64,000 nucleotides of DNA from Desulfobacteraceae bacterium (lineage in GTDB: Bacteria > Desulfobacterota > Desulfobacteria > Desulfobacterales > Desulfosarcinaceae): NCBI GenBank assembly GCA_013003715.1, contig JABDIN010000024.1, positions 1 through 64,000 of the forward strand. The letters are read 5' to 3'. This document shows positions 18,441 through 28,173 of the stretch, one piece after another (positions within the stretch are counted from its first letter, which is position 1; each line of letters starts with the position of its first letter). The notes beneath the pieces are model-generated. The model was not told the origin of the DNA, searched no databases, and was given only the letters and a program-made list of their open reading frames with translations. Position numbers and translations under genes: made by a program.

Positions 18441-18717
18441 AATACAAATTCCTGGTGGATTCAGGTTTTAAAAGATGGAAACATCAATTGATTCCGGCAC
18501 ACCGTATATACCTAATCGAGATACACCCGCCAAACCGGTCACGCGAAGGGGGTATGTCAACGACCACACGGATATTAGTAAATCGGCGTCTTATTTTCAA
18601 GTCGAATCAATTGGGATATCAAATTCGGCAGAGAATGATCCGGATCATCGTTCGCTGTCAATGACATAATTGAATACACGAATCAGGAGGGGAGAAAAGA
18701 TGAAGCGCTTTAAAATA
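18441..18717. other. Gap between tRNA-Ser(GGA) and dnaX
   Basis: No credible ORF. I looked for the small SRP RNA often located near dnaX and did not find its conserved apical sequence. The dnaX promoter should lie here on the minus strand, but no strong match to consensus was seen. Confidence 0.4.
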
Positions 18718-18811
18718 TGGCGGAGAGAGAGGGATTCGAACCCTCGGTGCCGCTATAAACAGCACACACGATTTCCAGTCGTGCTCCTTCAGCCAACTCG
18801 GACATCTCTCC
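18718..18811 (-). tRNA. tRNA-Ser(GGA)
   Basis: On the minus strand the acceptor arms GGAGAGA and TCTCTCC pair, followed by discriminator G and encoded CCA. The anticodon stem-loop CACGA-CTGGAAA-TCGTG gives anticodon GGA. A long variable arm (about 20 bases) follows, as in class II tRNAs. The T loop GGTTCGAATCC is canonical. Confidence 0.97.
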
Positions 18812-18924
18812 GTATATTATCAGGCGTATATCAGTGTATGCCGTATCTCCGGAATGGGTGAAAGCAAGATATAAGCAACCGTTTCCTGGTGCTGGTTTCT
18901 CGATATATCTTCACCGGCAGATGG

Positions 18925-19016
18925 TGGCGGAGAGGGTGGGATTCGAACCCACGATCCCATTTGCACAGGATACCGCTTTTCGAGAGCGGGGCCTTCAGCC
19001 GCTCGGCCACCTCTCC
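18925..19016 (-). tRNA. tRNA-Ser(CGA)
   Basis: Minus-strand acceptor arms GGAGAGG and CCTCTCC pair; G and CCA follow. The anticodon stem-loop CCGCT-CTCGAAA-AGCGG gives anticodon CGA. The long variable arm and T loop GGTTCGAATCC confirm a serine class II tRNA. It lies 113 bases upstream of tRNA-Ser(GGA) in the same direction. Confidence 0.97.
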
Positions 19017-19520
19017 ATTCCCTCTCGGTACGTCGCGTACAGGTAGGGTTCAATATAATTTTTACCCTGCCCTGTCAATGGCCATCTTTATTTAAATGAG
19101 GGCTCGGGGAATTATTTATTAATAGCAGCGGGTTGGGTGATTTTTCAGCACGCTTGTGCATTGTCTGAGTGCGTTAGGACTCGTTGGTAAAAAACAGGAC
19201 AATAAAGGCATGCTCATTTGCGCGTGTTGCGTCAATGCCATGTAACTATACGTAAATATGTATAAAATTTGGAATCGTGTCCGATGAAAGCAGGTCAAGT
19301 AATGTCAAATGACAAAATCCAAATGCCAAAGGAAGGAATGCTGTCGATTGATCTTCATTTTATGATCAAAGCGATCTTTAAAAAAGATAGAATACCTTCA
19401 TTTGAAAATTGAGCTTTGTCATTTGACATTTTACCCGTACCTTGTATCAGTGCATACCTATATTCTAAAGTATCCGATACAATGCCAATTCTACATGCGA
19501 TCGCCCTGCTACAGATGGCA
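19017..19520. other. Gene-free 504-bp stretch
   Basis: No ORF with coding character on either strand. It holds the tRNA promoter region and the long palindromic element at 19301-19430. AT content is higher than in flanking genes. Confidence 0.5.
19301..19430. repeat. 130-bp element bounded by a perfect 16-bp inverted repeat
   Basis: AATGTCAAATGACAAA (19301-19316) is the exact reverse complement of 19415-19430. Inside, CAAATG near 19324 and CATTTG near 19399 extend the inverted symmetry. No coding potential. The shape suits a miniature inverted-repeat transposable element or an extragenic palindrome. It sits just past the 3' end of the trmN6-like gene. Confidence 0.7.
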
Positions 19521-20243
19521 TTAGGGATGAAACATTCTTTCCATCTCGTCCGAATAGATATCGTCTTTTTTGTAGATGATAAGGGGTGGTTTGATGGTGA
19601 TCCCCGGTCGCCCGGCTTTTACAGCCTCAACAAGAACCAGTTTGGCAGCTGATCCGGATTTTGAATGGACGCTGCGCAGAAACTTCGGTTCCATGTTACA
19701 GGCTCTCAACGCCGAGATAAGGTCTACCATGCGATCCGCCGGGTATATGGCATGAAATTTTCCGCCGGTTCGTAGCAATCTTCTAGCCGATGCCACCAGT
19801 TGCGATAATGTAATTCTCAATTCATGTCTTGCCACTGCCTTTTGAGGTTCAGGATTGATACGCCCTGAATTTGCCCTACGATATGGTGGATTGCTGGTGA
19901 TAATATCCACGGGTTGATCGACATGCCGGAGGGTTACGGAATTCATATCCATGGATCTGATGAGAATCCGATGATTCAGTGAATTGCATGTAACATTTTG
20001 CTTGGCCAGATCGGCAAGGTCCTTCTGTACTTCCACACCGATCACATCGATATCCGGAAACCGGTATGCCAGAATAATGGGTATGATACCGCAGCCGGTG
20101 CCGAGATCCAACAGGGTATCCGAAACCGCCGGCCTTATGTCGCCGGCGAGGATTACGGCATCAAGTGAGAAGCGATAACCGTTTTCAAACTGTTTGATGC
20201 AGATACGGCCGTTAAAAAAAGTATCCGAAGTTACCGTGTTCAT
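19521..20243 (-). CDS. TrmN6-like tRNA adenine-N6 methyltransferase
   Basis: A 240-residue class I SAM-dependent methyltransferase. The SAM-binding strand-loop DLGTGCGIIPIIL is near residue 45, the acidic ribose ligand is in VIGVEVQKDLA, and the catalytic motif is SNPPYRR near 118. The arrangement and N-terminal sequence (FFNGRICIKQFENGYRFSLDAVIL) fit the family of tRNA1(Val) A37 N6-methyltransferase. The exact tRNA target is inferred. It follows the DciA-like gene by nine bases. Confidence 0.85.
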   Translation of the reverse strand: MNTVTSDTFFNGRICIKQFENGYRFSLDAVILAGDIRPAVSDTLLDLGTGCGIIPIILAYRFPDIDVIGVEVQKDLADLAKQNVTCNSLNHRILIRSMDMNSVTLRHVDQPVDIITSNPPYRRANSGRINPEPQKAVARHELRITLSQLVASARRLLRTGGKFHAIYPADRMVDLISALRACNMEPKFLRSVHSKSGSAAKLVLVEAVKAGRPGITIKPPLIIYKKDDIYSDEMERMFHP

Positions 20244-20252
20244 ATCAGCTTT

Positions 20253-20564
20253 TTAGATCGGACCAATTTTGAATCTGATGTCCCGAACGGATTCCTGTCC
20301 AAGGGCATCATTTAATTTCTGAAGCATTTCCTGTTTTAGAAACCGCAATTGCTGAAGCCATGTGGAATTCGAAACATTCACCAGCAATAAATCTCCCTTG
20401 AATGCAGAAGGCCGGGCATTTTCGGCGATGATCCTGCCGACGGCCCCCTCCCATTCATCCCAGATGTTGGAAAGTTTTCCCTCCGGTCGTCGTTGATATC
20501 TGGATACCACCGTGTCAAGAATATCGCCAAGGGGTGTAAGATCTGAGTTTCTTCTGTTTTTCAT
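20253..20564 (-). CDS. DUF721 protein, DciA-like
   Basis: A 103-residue DUF721 protein. The typical pattern is seen: an N-terminal LGDILDTVVSRY, then IWDEWEGAVGRIIAENARP, then a strand-helix LLLVNVSNSTWLQQLRFLKQEMLQKLN. DciA, the characterised member, helps load the replicative helicase DnaB in bacteria that lack DnaC. The family is widespread and this copy has only the core domain, so a helicase-loading role is plausible but inferred. It begins a two-gene unit with the methyltransferase. Confidence 0.75.
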   Translation of the reverse strand: MKNRRNSDLTPLGDILDTVVSRYQRRPEGKLSNIWDEWEGAVGRIIAENARPSAFKGDLLLVNVSNSTWLQQLRFLKQEMLQKLNDALGQESVRDIRFKIGPI

Positions 20565-20971
20565 CGAGACGCATTTGCTTTATTGTTAAAGGTGCAAGCC
20601 ACCGAGGGATCGAACTATGCTATTTGATATTTATATAAGTTGATCGATAATCACCGTTATGGACAGTTTAAATGGACGAGAGGACACGAGATTCAACCCA
20701 CCCTCTCTTTTAATAAGGTATACAAAGGAATGATGCCACGCGCAATATGCATTTTAACGTGTCCATCCCGGATATTTTGTTTTCATGATATATCCGAATA
20801 CCGCACAATCTGGTTTTTTCTTGACTTGATCCAATGGTCCACTTAAGTTATGAGGCATCTGAAGCAAGAAAACTCATCATTTTTATTTGTTATTTCAGAG
20901 GCAAAATTTAATTTTGGCAGTCGAACGCGTGTCTTCATTATCATCAATAATATAAAGGTTGGGACAGGAAA
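20565..20971. other. 407-bp divergent intergenic region
   Basis: No gene seen. It separates the minus-strand dciA-like gene from plus-strand hflK and carries a candidate sigma-70 promoter for hflK at 20821-20849. Confidence 0.5.
20821..20849 (+). promoter_or_regulatory. Candidate sigma-70 promoter for hflKC
   Basis: TTGACT (20821-20826), a 17-base spacer and TAAGTT (20844-20849). The predicted leader to hflK is about 115 bases. Confidence 0.45.
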
Positions 20972-22003
20972 ATGAACTGGGACTGGGAAAAACTAAATCA
21001 ACAGCAACGGCAAAAACCGCCAATGCCGCCTCAGGTGGATGATTTGCTGAAGCAATTCAAAAATTTAAAAATACCGGGTGGCCCGATACTCATTGTTGTG
21101 GTTCTTATTGCTATATTGGCATTTACTTCATTTTATACCATTGGTGTAGATGAGGTAGGTGTTGTTCTTCGCTTCGGCCGATATGTCAGAACCAGCCAGC
21201 CGGGTCTTAATTTCAAACTGCCGGCTGGTGTCGAACAAGTCGAAAAAGTAAAAGTCAGGCGGGTCTACAAGGAAGAGTTCGGATTCCTGACCGTAGAGCC
21301 GTCAAACCGAAGTCGATTCTCCGCTGAAAATGAGAACACAAACGTTGCTCTGATGCTCACCGGTGACTTGAATGTTGCATTGGTCCCATGGATTATCCAG
21401 TATCGCATCAAGGACCCGTACAATTATCTGTTTAAAGTCAGAGATGTACGACGCCTGCTAAGGGATTTATCCGAAGCGGCCATGCGTCTGGTGGTGGGAG
21501 ACCGCAGCATCAACGAAGTGATAACGAAACGTGAAGAGATAGCGGACCAGGCCAGACTTGTGCTGCAAAAAGAGTTGGATCATGCGGAGACCGGAATTCA
21601 CATACAAACCATCGAAATGAAAAAAACCAATGTGCCCGGTCCGGTACAAACCTCGTTCAATGAGGTCAACCAGGCTGTCCAGGAGAAGGAACAAACTATC
21701 TATCAGGCGAGAGAGGACTATAATAAAGCCATACCGGCGGCAAAGGGTGAGGCTGAAAGGACTATTAAAGCGGCCGAAGGTTTCGCACTGGACAGGATCA
21801 ATCGAGCGAAAGGTGACGCGGCACGGTTCACGGCTCTTTACAAAGAATATTCAAAGGCCAAGGATGTCACCAAACGGCGGCTCTATCTGGAAATGATCAG
21901 GGATCTTTTTCCAAAGCTGGGAGAAAAGTATATCGTGGATTCAGATCAAAAGAATTTTTTACCTTTACTTAACTTAGGAAAACAAAGCGGTGCGCCAAAA
22001 TGA
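20972..22003 (+). CDS. hflK: HflK, SPFH-domain modulator of FtsH protease
   Basis: A 343-residue membrane protein. A Gln/Pro-rich cytoplasmic N-terminus of about 40 residues is followed by one membrane segment (ILIVVVLIAILAFTSF), then the SPFH/band 7 domain starting GVDEVGVVLRFGRY and a long charged helical region. With HflC it forms a large cage around the FtsH protease in the membrane and limits its action. GGGACAGGA precedes the ATG. Its stop overlaps the hflC start (ATGA), so equal synthesis is likely. Confidence 0.94.
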   Translation: MNWDWEKLNQQQRQKPPMPPQVDDLLKQFKNLKIPGGPILIVVVLIAILAFTSFYTIGVDEVGVVLRFGRYVRTSQPGLNFKLPAGVEQVEKVKVRRVYKEEFGFLTVEPSNRSRFSAENENTNVALMLTGDLNVALVPWIIQYRIKDPYNYLFKVRDVRRLLRDLSEAAMRLVVGDRSINEVITKREEIADQARLVLQKELDHAETGIHIQTIEMKKTNVPGPVQTSFNEVNQAVQEKEQTIYQAREDYNKAIPAAKGEAERTIKAAEGFALDRINRAKGDAARFTALYKEYSKAKDVTKRRLYLEMIRDLFPKLGEKYIVDSDQKNFLPLLNLGKQSGAPK

Positions 22004-22977
22004 AAACTAAAGTATTCTTAATTATATTGGCTGTTATTGTTGGTGTGGGGCTATTCGGACGGCCATTTTATATTGTCGATGAAACCGAGCAGGTGGTGGT
22101 CACACAATTCGGCCGGGTCATCGGGGAACCGACCACCAACCCCGGGCTCAAGTTCAAACTCCCGTTCATCCAGCAGGCCACTTATTTTCCCAAAAACCTC
22201 CTCGAATGGGATGGAGACCCGGGACAGATACCGACGCTGGAAAAAACGTATATCTGGGTGGATGCATTTGCCCGATGGAAGATCGTTGATCCCGTTAAAT
22301 TCTTCCAGACAGTTGAAAATACGGTAAGCGCCCAAGGGCGCCTGGATGACATCATCGATCCGGCCATACGGAACTTTGTAACGTCATATTCGCTGATTGA
22401 AACCGTTCGCCAGACGAACCGTGAAATGGATACCTTTGAAGTCGGTATCGGCACCAGCACCGCTGAGCAGGATGACCAGATTGATAAGCGACCGCGGTAT
22501 ATCGTCAATACCGGAAGGGAAAAAATCACCCAAGGCATCCTTGCCCAGGCACAGCCGAAACTCGCACCCTTCGGTATCGAATTGGTGGATGTTAAGATAA
22601 AACGCATCAACTATGTGGAACAGGTTCAGAAATCCGTCTACAACCGGATGATCGCCGAAAGAAAGCAGATCGCAGAAAAATTCAGATCGGAAGGACAAGG
22701 CGAGGCCAGGAGAATTCTCGGGGAAAAAGAGAGAGAATTGAAACGAATCTCCTCAGAGGCTTACCGTACGGCACAGGAAATCAAAGGGAAGGCTGATGCC
22801 GAATCCACGCAGCTGTATGCAGAGGCATTCGGTGTGGATCCCGAATTTTACTCGTTTACAAAGACACTGGAAATATATGCGGAAGCACTGGGGGAACAGA
22901 GTTCCTTGATACTATCGACAGATTCCGAGTTTCTACGATTCCTGAAAAGCTATAAAGCGGAAACTTCCGCACAATAA
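22000..22977 (+). CDS. hflC: HflC, SPFH-domain modulator of FtsH protease
   Basis: A 325-residue partner of HflK. It has an N-terminal membrane segment (VFLIILAVIVGVGLF), the SPFH start VDETEQVVVTQFGRV, NPGLKFKLPF, and a helical tail with ERKQIAEKFRSEGQGEARRI typical of HflC. The start ATG at 22000 overlaps the hflK stop. A strong terminator follows directly, so hflKC is a two-gene operon. Confidence 0.95.
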   Translation: MKTKVFLIILAVIVGVGLFGRPFYIVDETEQVVVTQFGRVIGEPTTNPGLKFKLPFIQQATYFPKNLLEWDGDPGQIPTLEKTYIWVDAFARWKIVDPVKFFQTVENTVSAQGRLDDIIDPAIRNFVTSYSLIETVRQTNREMDTFEVGIGTSTAEQDDQIDKRPRYIVNTGREKITQGILAQAQPKLAPFGIELVDVKIKRINYVEQVQKSVYNRMIAERKQIAEKFRSEGQGEARRILGEKERELKRISSEAYRTAQEIKGKADAESTQLYAEAFGVDPEFYSFTKTLEIYAEALGEQSSLILSTDSEFLRFLKSYKAETSAQ

Positions 22978-23033
22978 AAAAAAAGCACCGAGGAATTCTT
23001 GAAAACAATTCACAGATCTTCGGTGCTTTTTTT
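22976..23033. terminator. Intrinsic terminator after hflC
   Basis: GCACCGA (22985-22991) pairs with TCGGTGC (23020-23026). An A-run before and T7 after make it usable in both directions, also for the small minus-strand gene at 23067. Confidence 0.88.
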
Positions 23034-23066
23034 AATGGCTTCGAATCGAAGAAAATATAGGTACCA

Positions 23067-23183
23067 TTATTTACCCTTTCTTCTCTGATGCCGAGTACGG
23101 GCCAAAAGCTTGCGGTGCTTATGCTTTCTCATTTTTTTTCGGCGTTTTTTGATGACACTACCCAGAAGATCACCCCCATTCAT
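23067..23183 (-). CDS. 38-residue AURKAIP1/COX24 (mS38-like) basic protein
   Basis: The minus strand encodes 38 residues: an N-terminal MNGGDLLGSVIKKRRKKM, then a Lys/Arg/His-rich stretch ending in RTRHQRRKGK. The SVIKKRRKKM and LLARTRHQRRK blocks are the signature of the AURKAIP1/COX24 domain, known from mitochondrial ribosomal protein mS38 and a small bacterial ribosome-associated protein. The size suits a late small-subunit component, but the role here is inferred. The gene is below normal ORF cut-offs. The Shine-Dalgarno is weak (AAAGAAAAA). The hflC terminator lies just past its stop. Confidence 0.82.
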   Translation of the reverse strand: MNGGDLLGSVIKKRRKKMRKHKHRKLLARTRHQRRKGK

Positions 23184-23440
23184 TTTTTCTTTTTTAATAA
23201 ACCACTTCCATAGCACTCCAATTCATCCGTGTCCATATTTTTCTTTTTACACATTAATATCATGAGTCCATTTGCGGCCTGCCGGTTCAATCGGCGACTT
23301 GAAAGCAAGGACCAATACATGATATAACCATTGGTAAACATGACAGTTTCAGTTCGAAGCCAGCGAAAACCCGGAAACAGCAATCGGAATGTCACTTTAC
23401 ACAATGTATAATACGATGACATCGCTGTCAGCGAGAGACA

Positions 23441-23989
23441 ATGACGGACAAACAAAAACTTTTGAAATTCAATCCGGATCAAATAGAAATGGTGAACAAC
23501 TCCGTGGCCATGGCCGAGGAGTTGGTGAGTAACCACTTCAAAATGTCCGCCAGTCAGTGGCTCCATCCCAAATATGATGTTAAAACACTGGCTGATCTGG
23601 CACCAGACGAAATTGTCAATGGACCTTTTGCGCAAGTGATCCGCTACAAAGGCAGGCGAATTGGAAAAACATTGGAGTCCGCCAGTTATGATCTATACAA
23701 GATCTGCTTGCAGGACCATTCCATCATTTCCATATTAAAGTCGAAAAAAGACCTAAGGTTATTTCCTTTCGCATTGTATATCATCACACATGAACTCATA
23801 CACATCGTCAGGTTCAGCAAATTTCTTCAAAGTTTTGCCGCGTCGGAAGATGAAAAATATCTCGAGGAAGCCAGGGTGCATAATTATACACGTCTGATAT
23901 TGAATGATATCCAAATTTGCGGATTGGACAAGGTACTGGCTTTCTATAGCAACTGGCAAATCCCCATCGAAGGTGTGCGATTGTCATAG
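23441..23989 (+). CDS. Conserved-looking protein with HExxH motif, putative metal-dependent hydrolase
   Basis: A 182-residue soluble protein that I do not recognise by name. It contains HELIH at residues 117-121 within the hydrophobic helix FALYIITHELIHIVRF, and Glu142-Glu143 plus His147 in LEEARVH about 21 residues later. HExxH plus a downstream Glu is the zinc site layout of gluzincin peptidases, so a metalloprotease-like fold is possible. There is no signal peptide. A TATAAT is present 29 bases before the ATG. It lies between hflC and fmdB/groESL, a proteostasis context, which is only suggestive. Confidence 0.65.
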   Translation: MTDKQKLLKFNPDQIEMVNNSVAMAEELVSNHFKMSASQWLHPKYDVKTLADLAPDEIVNGPFAQVIRYKGRRIGKTLESASYDLYKICLQDHSIISILKSKKDLRLFPFALYIITHELIHIVRFSKFLQSFAASEDEKYLEEARVHNYTRLILNDIQICGLDKVLAFYSNWQIPIEGVRLS

Positions 23990-24114
23990 CATAGGTGTCT
24001 CCATTTCATCCTGTCCCTTTCCGCAGACCAAGGCCATCCGGAAACGGTAAATATTTTTATTTTCAATATATTAAAAAAGAATGTCAAGGGACCCAAAAAA
24101 TAATCATCGAATCC

Positions 24115-24142
24115 TTGACAATAATGACAGAGACACTATATT
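24115..24142 (+). promoter_or_regulatory. Sigma-70 promoter for fmdB
   Basis: TTGACA (24115-24120), a 16-base spacer and TATATT (24137-24142). The match is close to consensus and lies about 70 bases before the ATG of the FmdB-type gene. Confidence 0.65.
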
Positions 24143-24212
24143 AATCCAGTTTTTCATGCCATCAGGCAGGCAAAGATATCGAGATATGCAGAAGTCCGGA
24201 GGTTAATCAAGA

Positions 24213-24500
24213 ATGCCGATTTATGAGTATGAATGCAGTAAATGCGGATTGATCGAAGAGGCTATTCAAAAGTTTTCAGACAAACCGCTGTCCAAATGCA
24301 AACATTGCTCTGGCAAACTGCACAAGTTGGTTTCGCAGAGCGCTTTTCATTTGAAAGGCAGTGGGTGGTACGTAACCGACTACGCCAATAAAAAGTCGTC
24401 GCATTCAACAGCAAAAGCCGATACGGACTCAACGAAAACCGCCAGTGGTGCGAATGAAACATCTTCTGCGGATAAGAAATCCAAAAAAGCCCCGGATTAA
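24213..24500 (+). CDS. FmdB-family zinc ribbon protein
   Basis: A 95-residue protein. The N-terminal zinc ribbon MPIYEYECSKCG and KCKHCSGKLHKL provides two CxxC pairs. The segment SAFHLKGSGWYVTDY is the family hallmark. The C-terminal 35 residues are Ser/Thr/Lys-rich and probably disordered. FmdB-type proteins are called putative regulators but have no firmly established activity. GGAGG precedes the ATG. It may share transcription with groESL 310 bases downstream, though a hairpin intervenes. Confidence 0.88.
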   Translation: MPIYEYECSKCGLIEEAIQKFSDKPLSKCKHCSGKLHKLVSQSAFHLKGSGWYVTDYANKKSSHSTAKADTDSTKTASGANETSSADKKSKKAPD

Positions 24501-24810
24501 CCGCCAATGAGCCGATCCCGTCCTGAAATGATCTGCTGCAACATGAACTTGGCAAACCCGTAATTCATTCAAATAAAAACGCAGTTTCTGCCCTTTACAA
24601 CACCATGAGGGTGATTATAATTTCAAAAAATGTCAGTGATGTTCAAATGAAATCGATTTTATTCATACGTTTATACATCCTCTGCTATTCTTTTTTATAC
24701 CTTAAGACCGATGCGCGAATGACAGTTCGGATGCCGGTTTCACCGGCACCTTTTTAAAATTAAACCAATACTTCAATTGTTCACTAAAGAAAAAAAGGAG
24801 AATGTGAATC
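24501..24810. other. 310-bp groES leader region
   Basis: No gene. It contains a GC hairpin plus T-run at 24732-24755. I searched for the CIRCE operator (TTAGCACTC and its inverted copy) and did not find it, nor a clear sigma-32 promoter. Confidence 0.5.
24732..24755 (+). terminator. Terminator-like hairpin before groES
   Basis: TGCCGG (24732-24737) pairs with CCGGCA (24743-24748) around a five-base loop, followed by CCTTTTT. It could end fmdB transcripts or attenuate groESL. Confidence 0.55.
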
Positions 24811-25098
24811 ATGAAACTCAGACCATTACAGGATCGAATCTTAGTGCAGCGCGTAGAGGAAGAAACCACCACAAAAGGTGGCATCATCATTCCGGATACA
24901 GCTAAAGAAAAACCCGCTGAAGGCAAGGTGGTTGCGGTAGGAAACGGGAAACTCGCCGATGACGGCAACAGGGTAGCGTTGGAGGTAAAAAAAGGCAATC
25001 GTATTCTCTTCGGGAAATACTCAGGAACTGAAGTAAAGATTGACGGCGAAGAATACCTCATCATGCGCGAAGACGACGTGCTTGGTATAGTTGAATAG
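24811..25098 (+). CDS. groES: Co-chaperonin GroES
   Basis: A 95-residue heptameric lid for GroEL. The sequence has the standard beginning [17 protein letters not shown], the mobile loop [16 protein letters not shown] that docks on GroEL, and the C-terminal [19 protein letters not shown]-like end. AAAGGAG lies ten bases before the ATG. groEL follows after 37 bases with its own GGAGG. Confidence 0.98.
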   Translation: MKLRPLQDRILVQRVEEETTTKGGIIIPDTAKEKPAEGKVVAVGNGKLADDGNRVALEVKKGNRILFGKYSGTEVKIDGEEYLIMREDDVLGIVE

Positions 25099-25129
25099 CA
25101 AACTCAAATGTTTAAAATAATGGAGGTAA

Positions 25130-26800
<1,671 letters not shown>

Positions 26801-26836
26801 GCCTGTTTCCCCTTCGAAATGTCTGAACATTCAGTA

Positions 26837-26877
26837 AAAAACCCTCTTGCCCGATGAAGGCGGGAGGGTTTTTTTAT
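26837..26877 (+). terminator. Intrinsic terminator after groEL
   Basis: CCCTC (26842-26846) pairs with GAGGG (26864-26868), extended by further G-C pairs toward the loop, and is followed by T8. Confidence 0.88.
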
Positions 26878-26979
26878 TCTAGTTGAGTGCTTGACAATTC
26901 AGCGCAAACAGGTTACTGAAATTAAAGTAAAACTTAATATTCTAACCCAAATCTTATATGCCTTCAGCGAGGATGCCCT

Positions 26980-28023
26980 ATGAATTTCTGTTTTAAACTA
27001 ATGCTTATTTCATCCTTGTGTTTTATCTTCTCCATCTCTATTCTACCGCCTGCCAATGCCGAGGATGCTGAAAAACCGGTGGAACTTGAGACCGGTTTTT
27101 ATTATACCGTGAAGAAGGGAGATACCCTTTGGGACATCTCACAGCACTTCAGCGATTCACCATGGTTGTGGCCGGATTTATGGAAGGAAAACGATCAAAT
27201 CGCCAATCCGCACTGGATATATCCGGGTGAGCGGATCCGGCTTTACCTCAAAAAGGATCAATTCGCTCAGAAGGCAACACCGGCACCAACGGTAGAAGTC
27301 ACCGAAGAACCGGCACCGCCGCCGCCGAAAGGCACCTTTTTCTTCTATAACGCCATTGATCAGGTGGGATTCATCCGGAAGCCACCGGTGTCGACATCGG
27401 GTACTATTTTTAAATCAAAAGATGACAAAGAACTGATCAGCAGCGGTGATATGCTATACGTAAGACCACCGGTAAAAGGACAGTCCGCCATGATTCCCGG
27501 CAGCAGATATACGGTTTACCGTTATCTTGCACCCACCGACGAAAAATCTTCCGAGAAAGAAATCGGTACACAGCATCTTCTGCTTGGGGTCGTTGAAGTC
27601 CTTCGCAATGAGTCGGACTTTTCCATCGTGCAGGTAGTGGAATCTTATCGTAGAATGAAAATCGGAGATCTGCTGATGCCGTATGCACTCCGATCTCCGG
27701 AAATTTACCTGAAAGAAAGCGTGGATCCATTTGATGGCATGGTGATCAGCGCGGAAGATCACCTGAAATTAATCGGTGAACAAACGATCATATTCATCGA
27801 TAAGGGTGCAAACGACAATGTTTTTCCGGGGCAACAGTACCATATTTACTACCAGGAGGAAGAACGGATTGATCCGAAAGCAAGAGACCGTGTACTACTG
27901 CCACCCGTTGATATTGGCAAACTGATTGTACTGCATACCGAGGAAACCACCTCCACGGTATTGGTTACCTATACGGATCAGGAAATAAAGCCGGGACTGA
28001 AAGTGCGTGCACCGGTCCGTTGA
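26980..28023 (+). CDS. Secreted LysM-domain protein
   Basis: A 347-residue exported protein. The signal peptide is about residues 1-27, with cleavage near PANA-ED. A LysM peptidoglycan-binding domain covers about 41-92: YTVKKGDTLWDISQHF, then WPDLWKEND, WIYPGERIRL. The remaining 250 residues contain a Pro-rich linker and a beta-rich region without a named domain. Relatives with this N-terminal LysM and long C-terminus are common in Desulfobacterota and of unknown function. GAGGA precedes the ATG. It is monocistronic and ends at a two-way terminator shared with the pilB-like gene. Confidence 0.85.
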   Translation: MNFCFKLMLISSLCFIFSISILPPANAEDAEKPVELETGFYYTVKKGDTLWDISQHFSDSPWLWPDLWKENDQIANPHWIYPGERIRLYLKKDQFAQKATPAPTVEVTEEPAPPPPKGTFFFYNAIDQVGFIRKPPVSTSGTIFKSKDDKELISSGDMLYVRPPVKGQSAMIPGSRYTVYRYLAPTDEKSSEKEIGTQHLLLGVVEVLRNESDFSIVQVVESYRRMKIGDLLMPYALRSPEIYLKESVDPFDGMVISAEDHLKLIGEQTIIFIDKGANDNVFPGQQYHIYYQEEERIDPKARDRVLLPPVDIGKLIVLHTEETTSTVLVTYTDQEIKPGLKVRAPVR

Positions 28024-28077
28024 CCCCAAAGGTTCAAGGATCACGACATTTTCCACTTCATTTTCCTGGCATTTCTT

Positions 28078-28130
28078 AAAAGAGGAGACATGAAGGCCTT
28101 TAGAAATGGCTTTCATATTTCCTCTTTTTT
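28078..28130. terminator. Bidirectional terminator
   Basis: AAAAGAGGA (28078-28086) pairs with TCCTCTTTT (28120-28128), and the stem is extended by TGAAGGCC/GGCTTTCA-type pairing. It closes the LysM gene on plus and the PilB/GspE gene on minus. Confidence 0.75.
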
Positions 28131-28173
28131 ATATTCTACCTCCGCGAGTTGGCACAACGGCCGGGTGCCCAAC

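Noticed and set aside
18441-18717. Small SRP RNA next to dnaX
   Set aside because: The conserved apical GGAAGG-type sequence is absent on both strands.
24501-24810. CIRCE operator for groESL
   Set aside because: Neither half (TTAGCACTC or GAGTGCTAA) is present.
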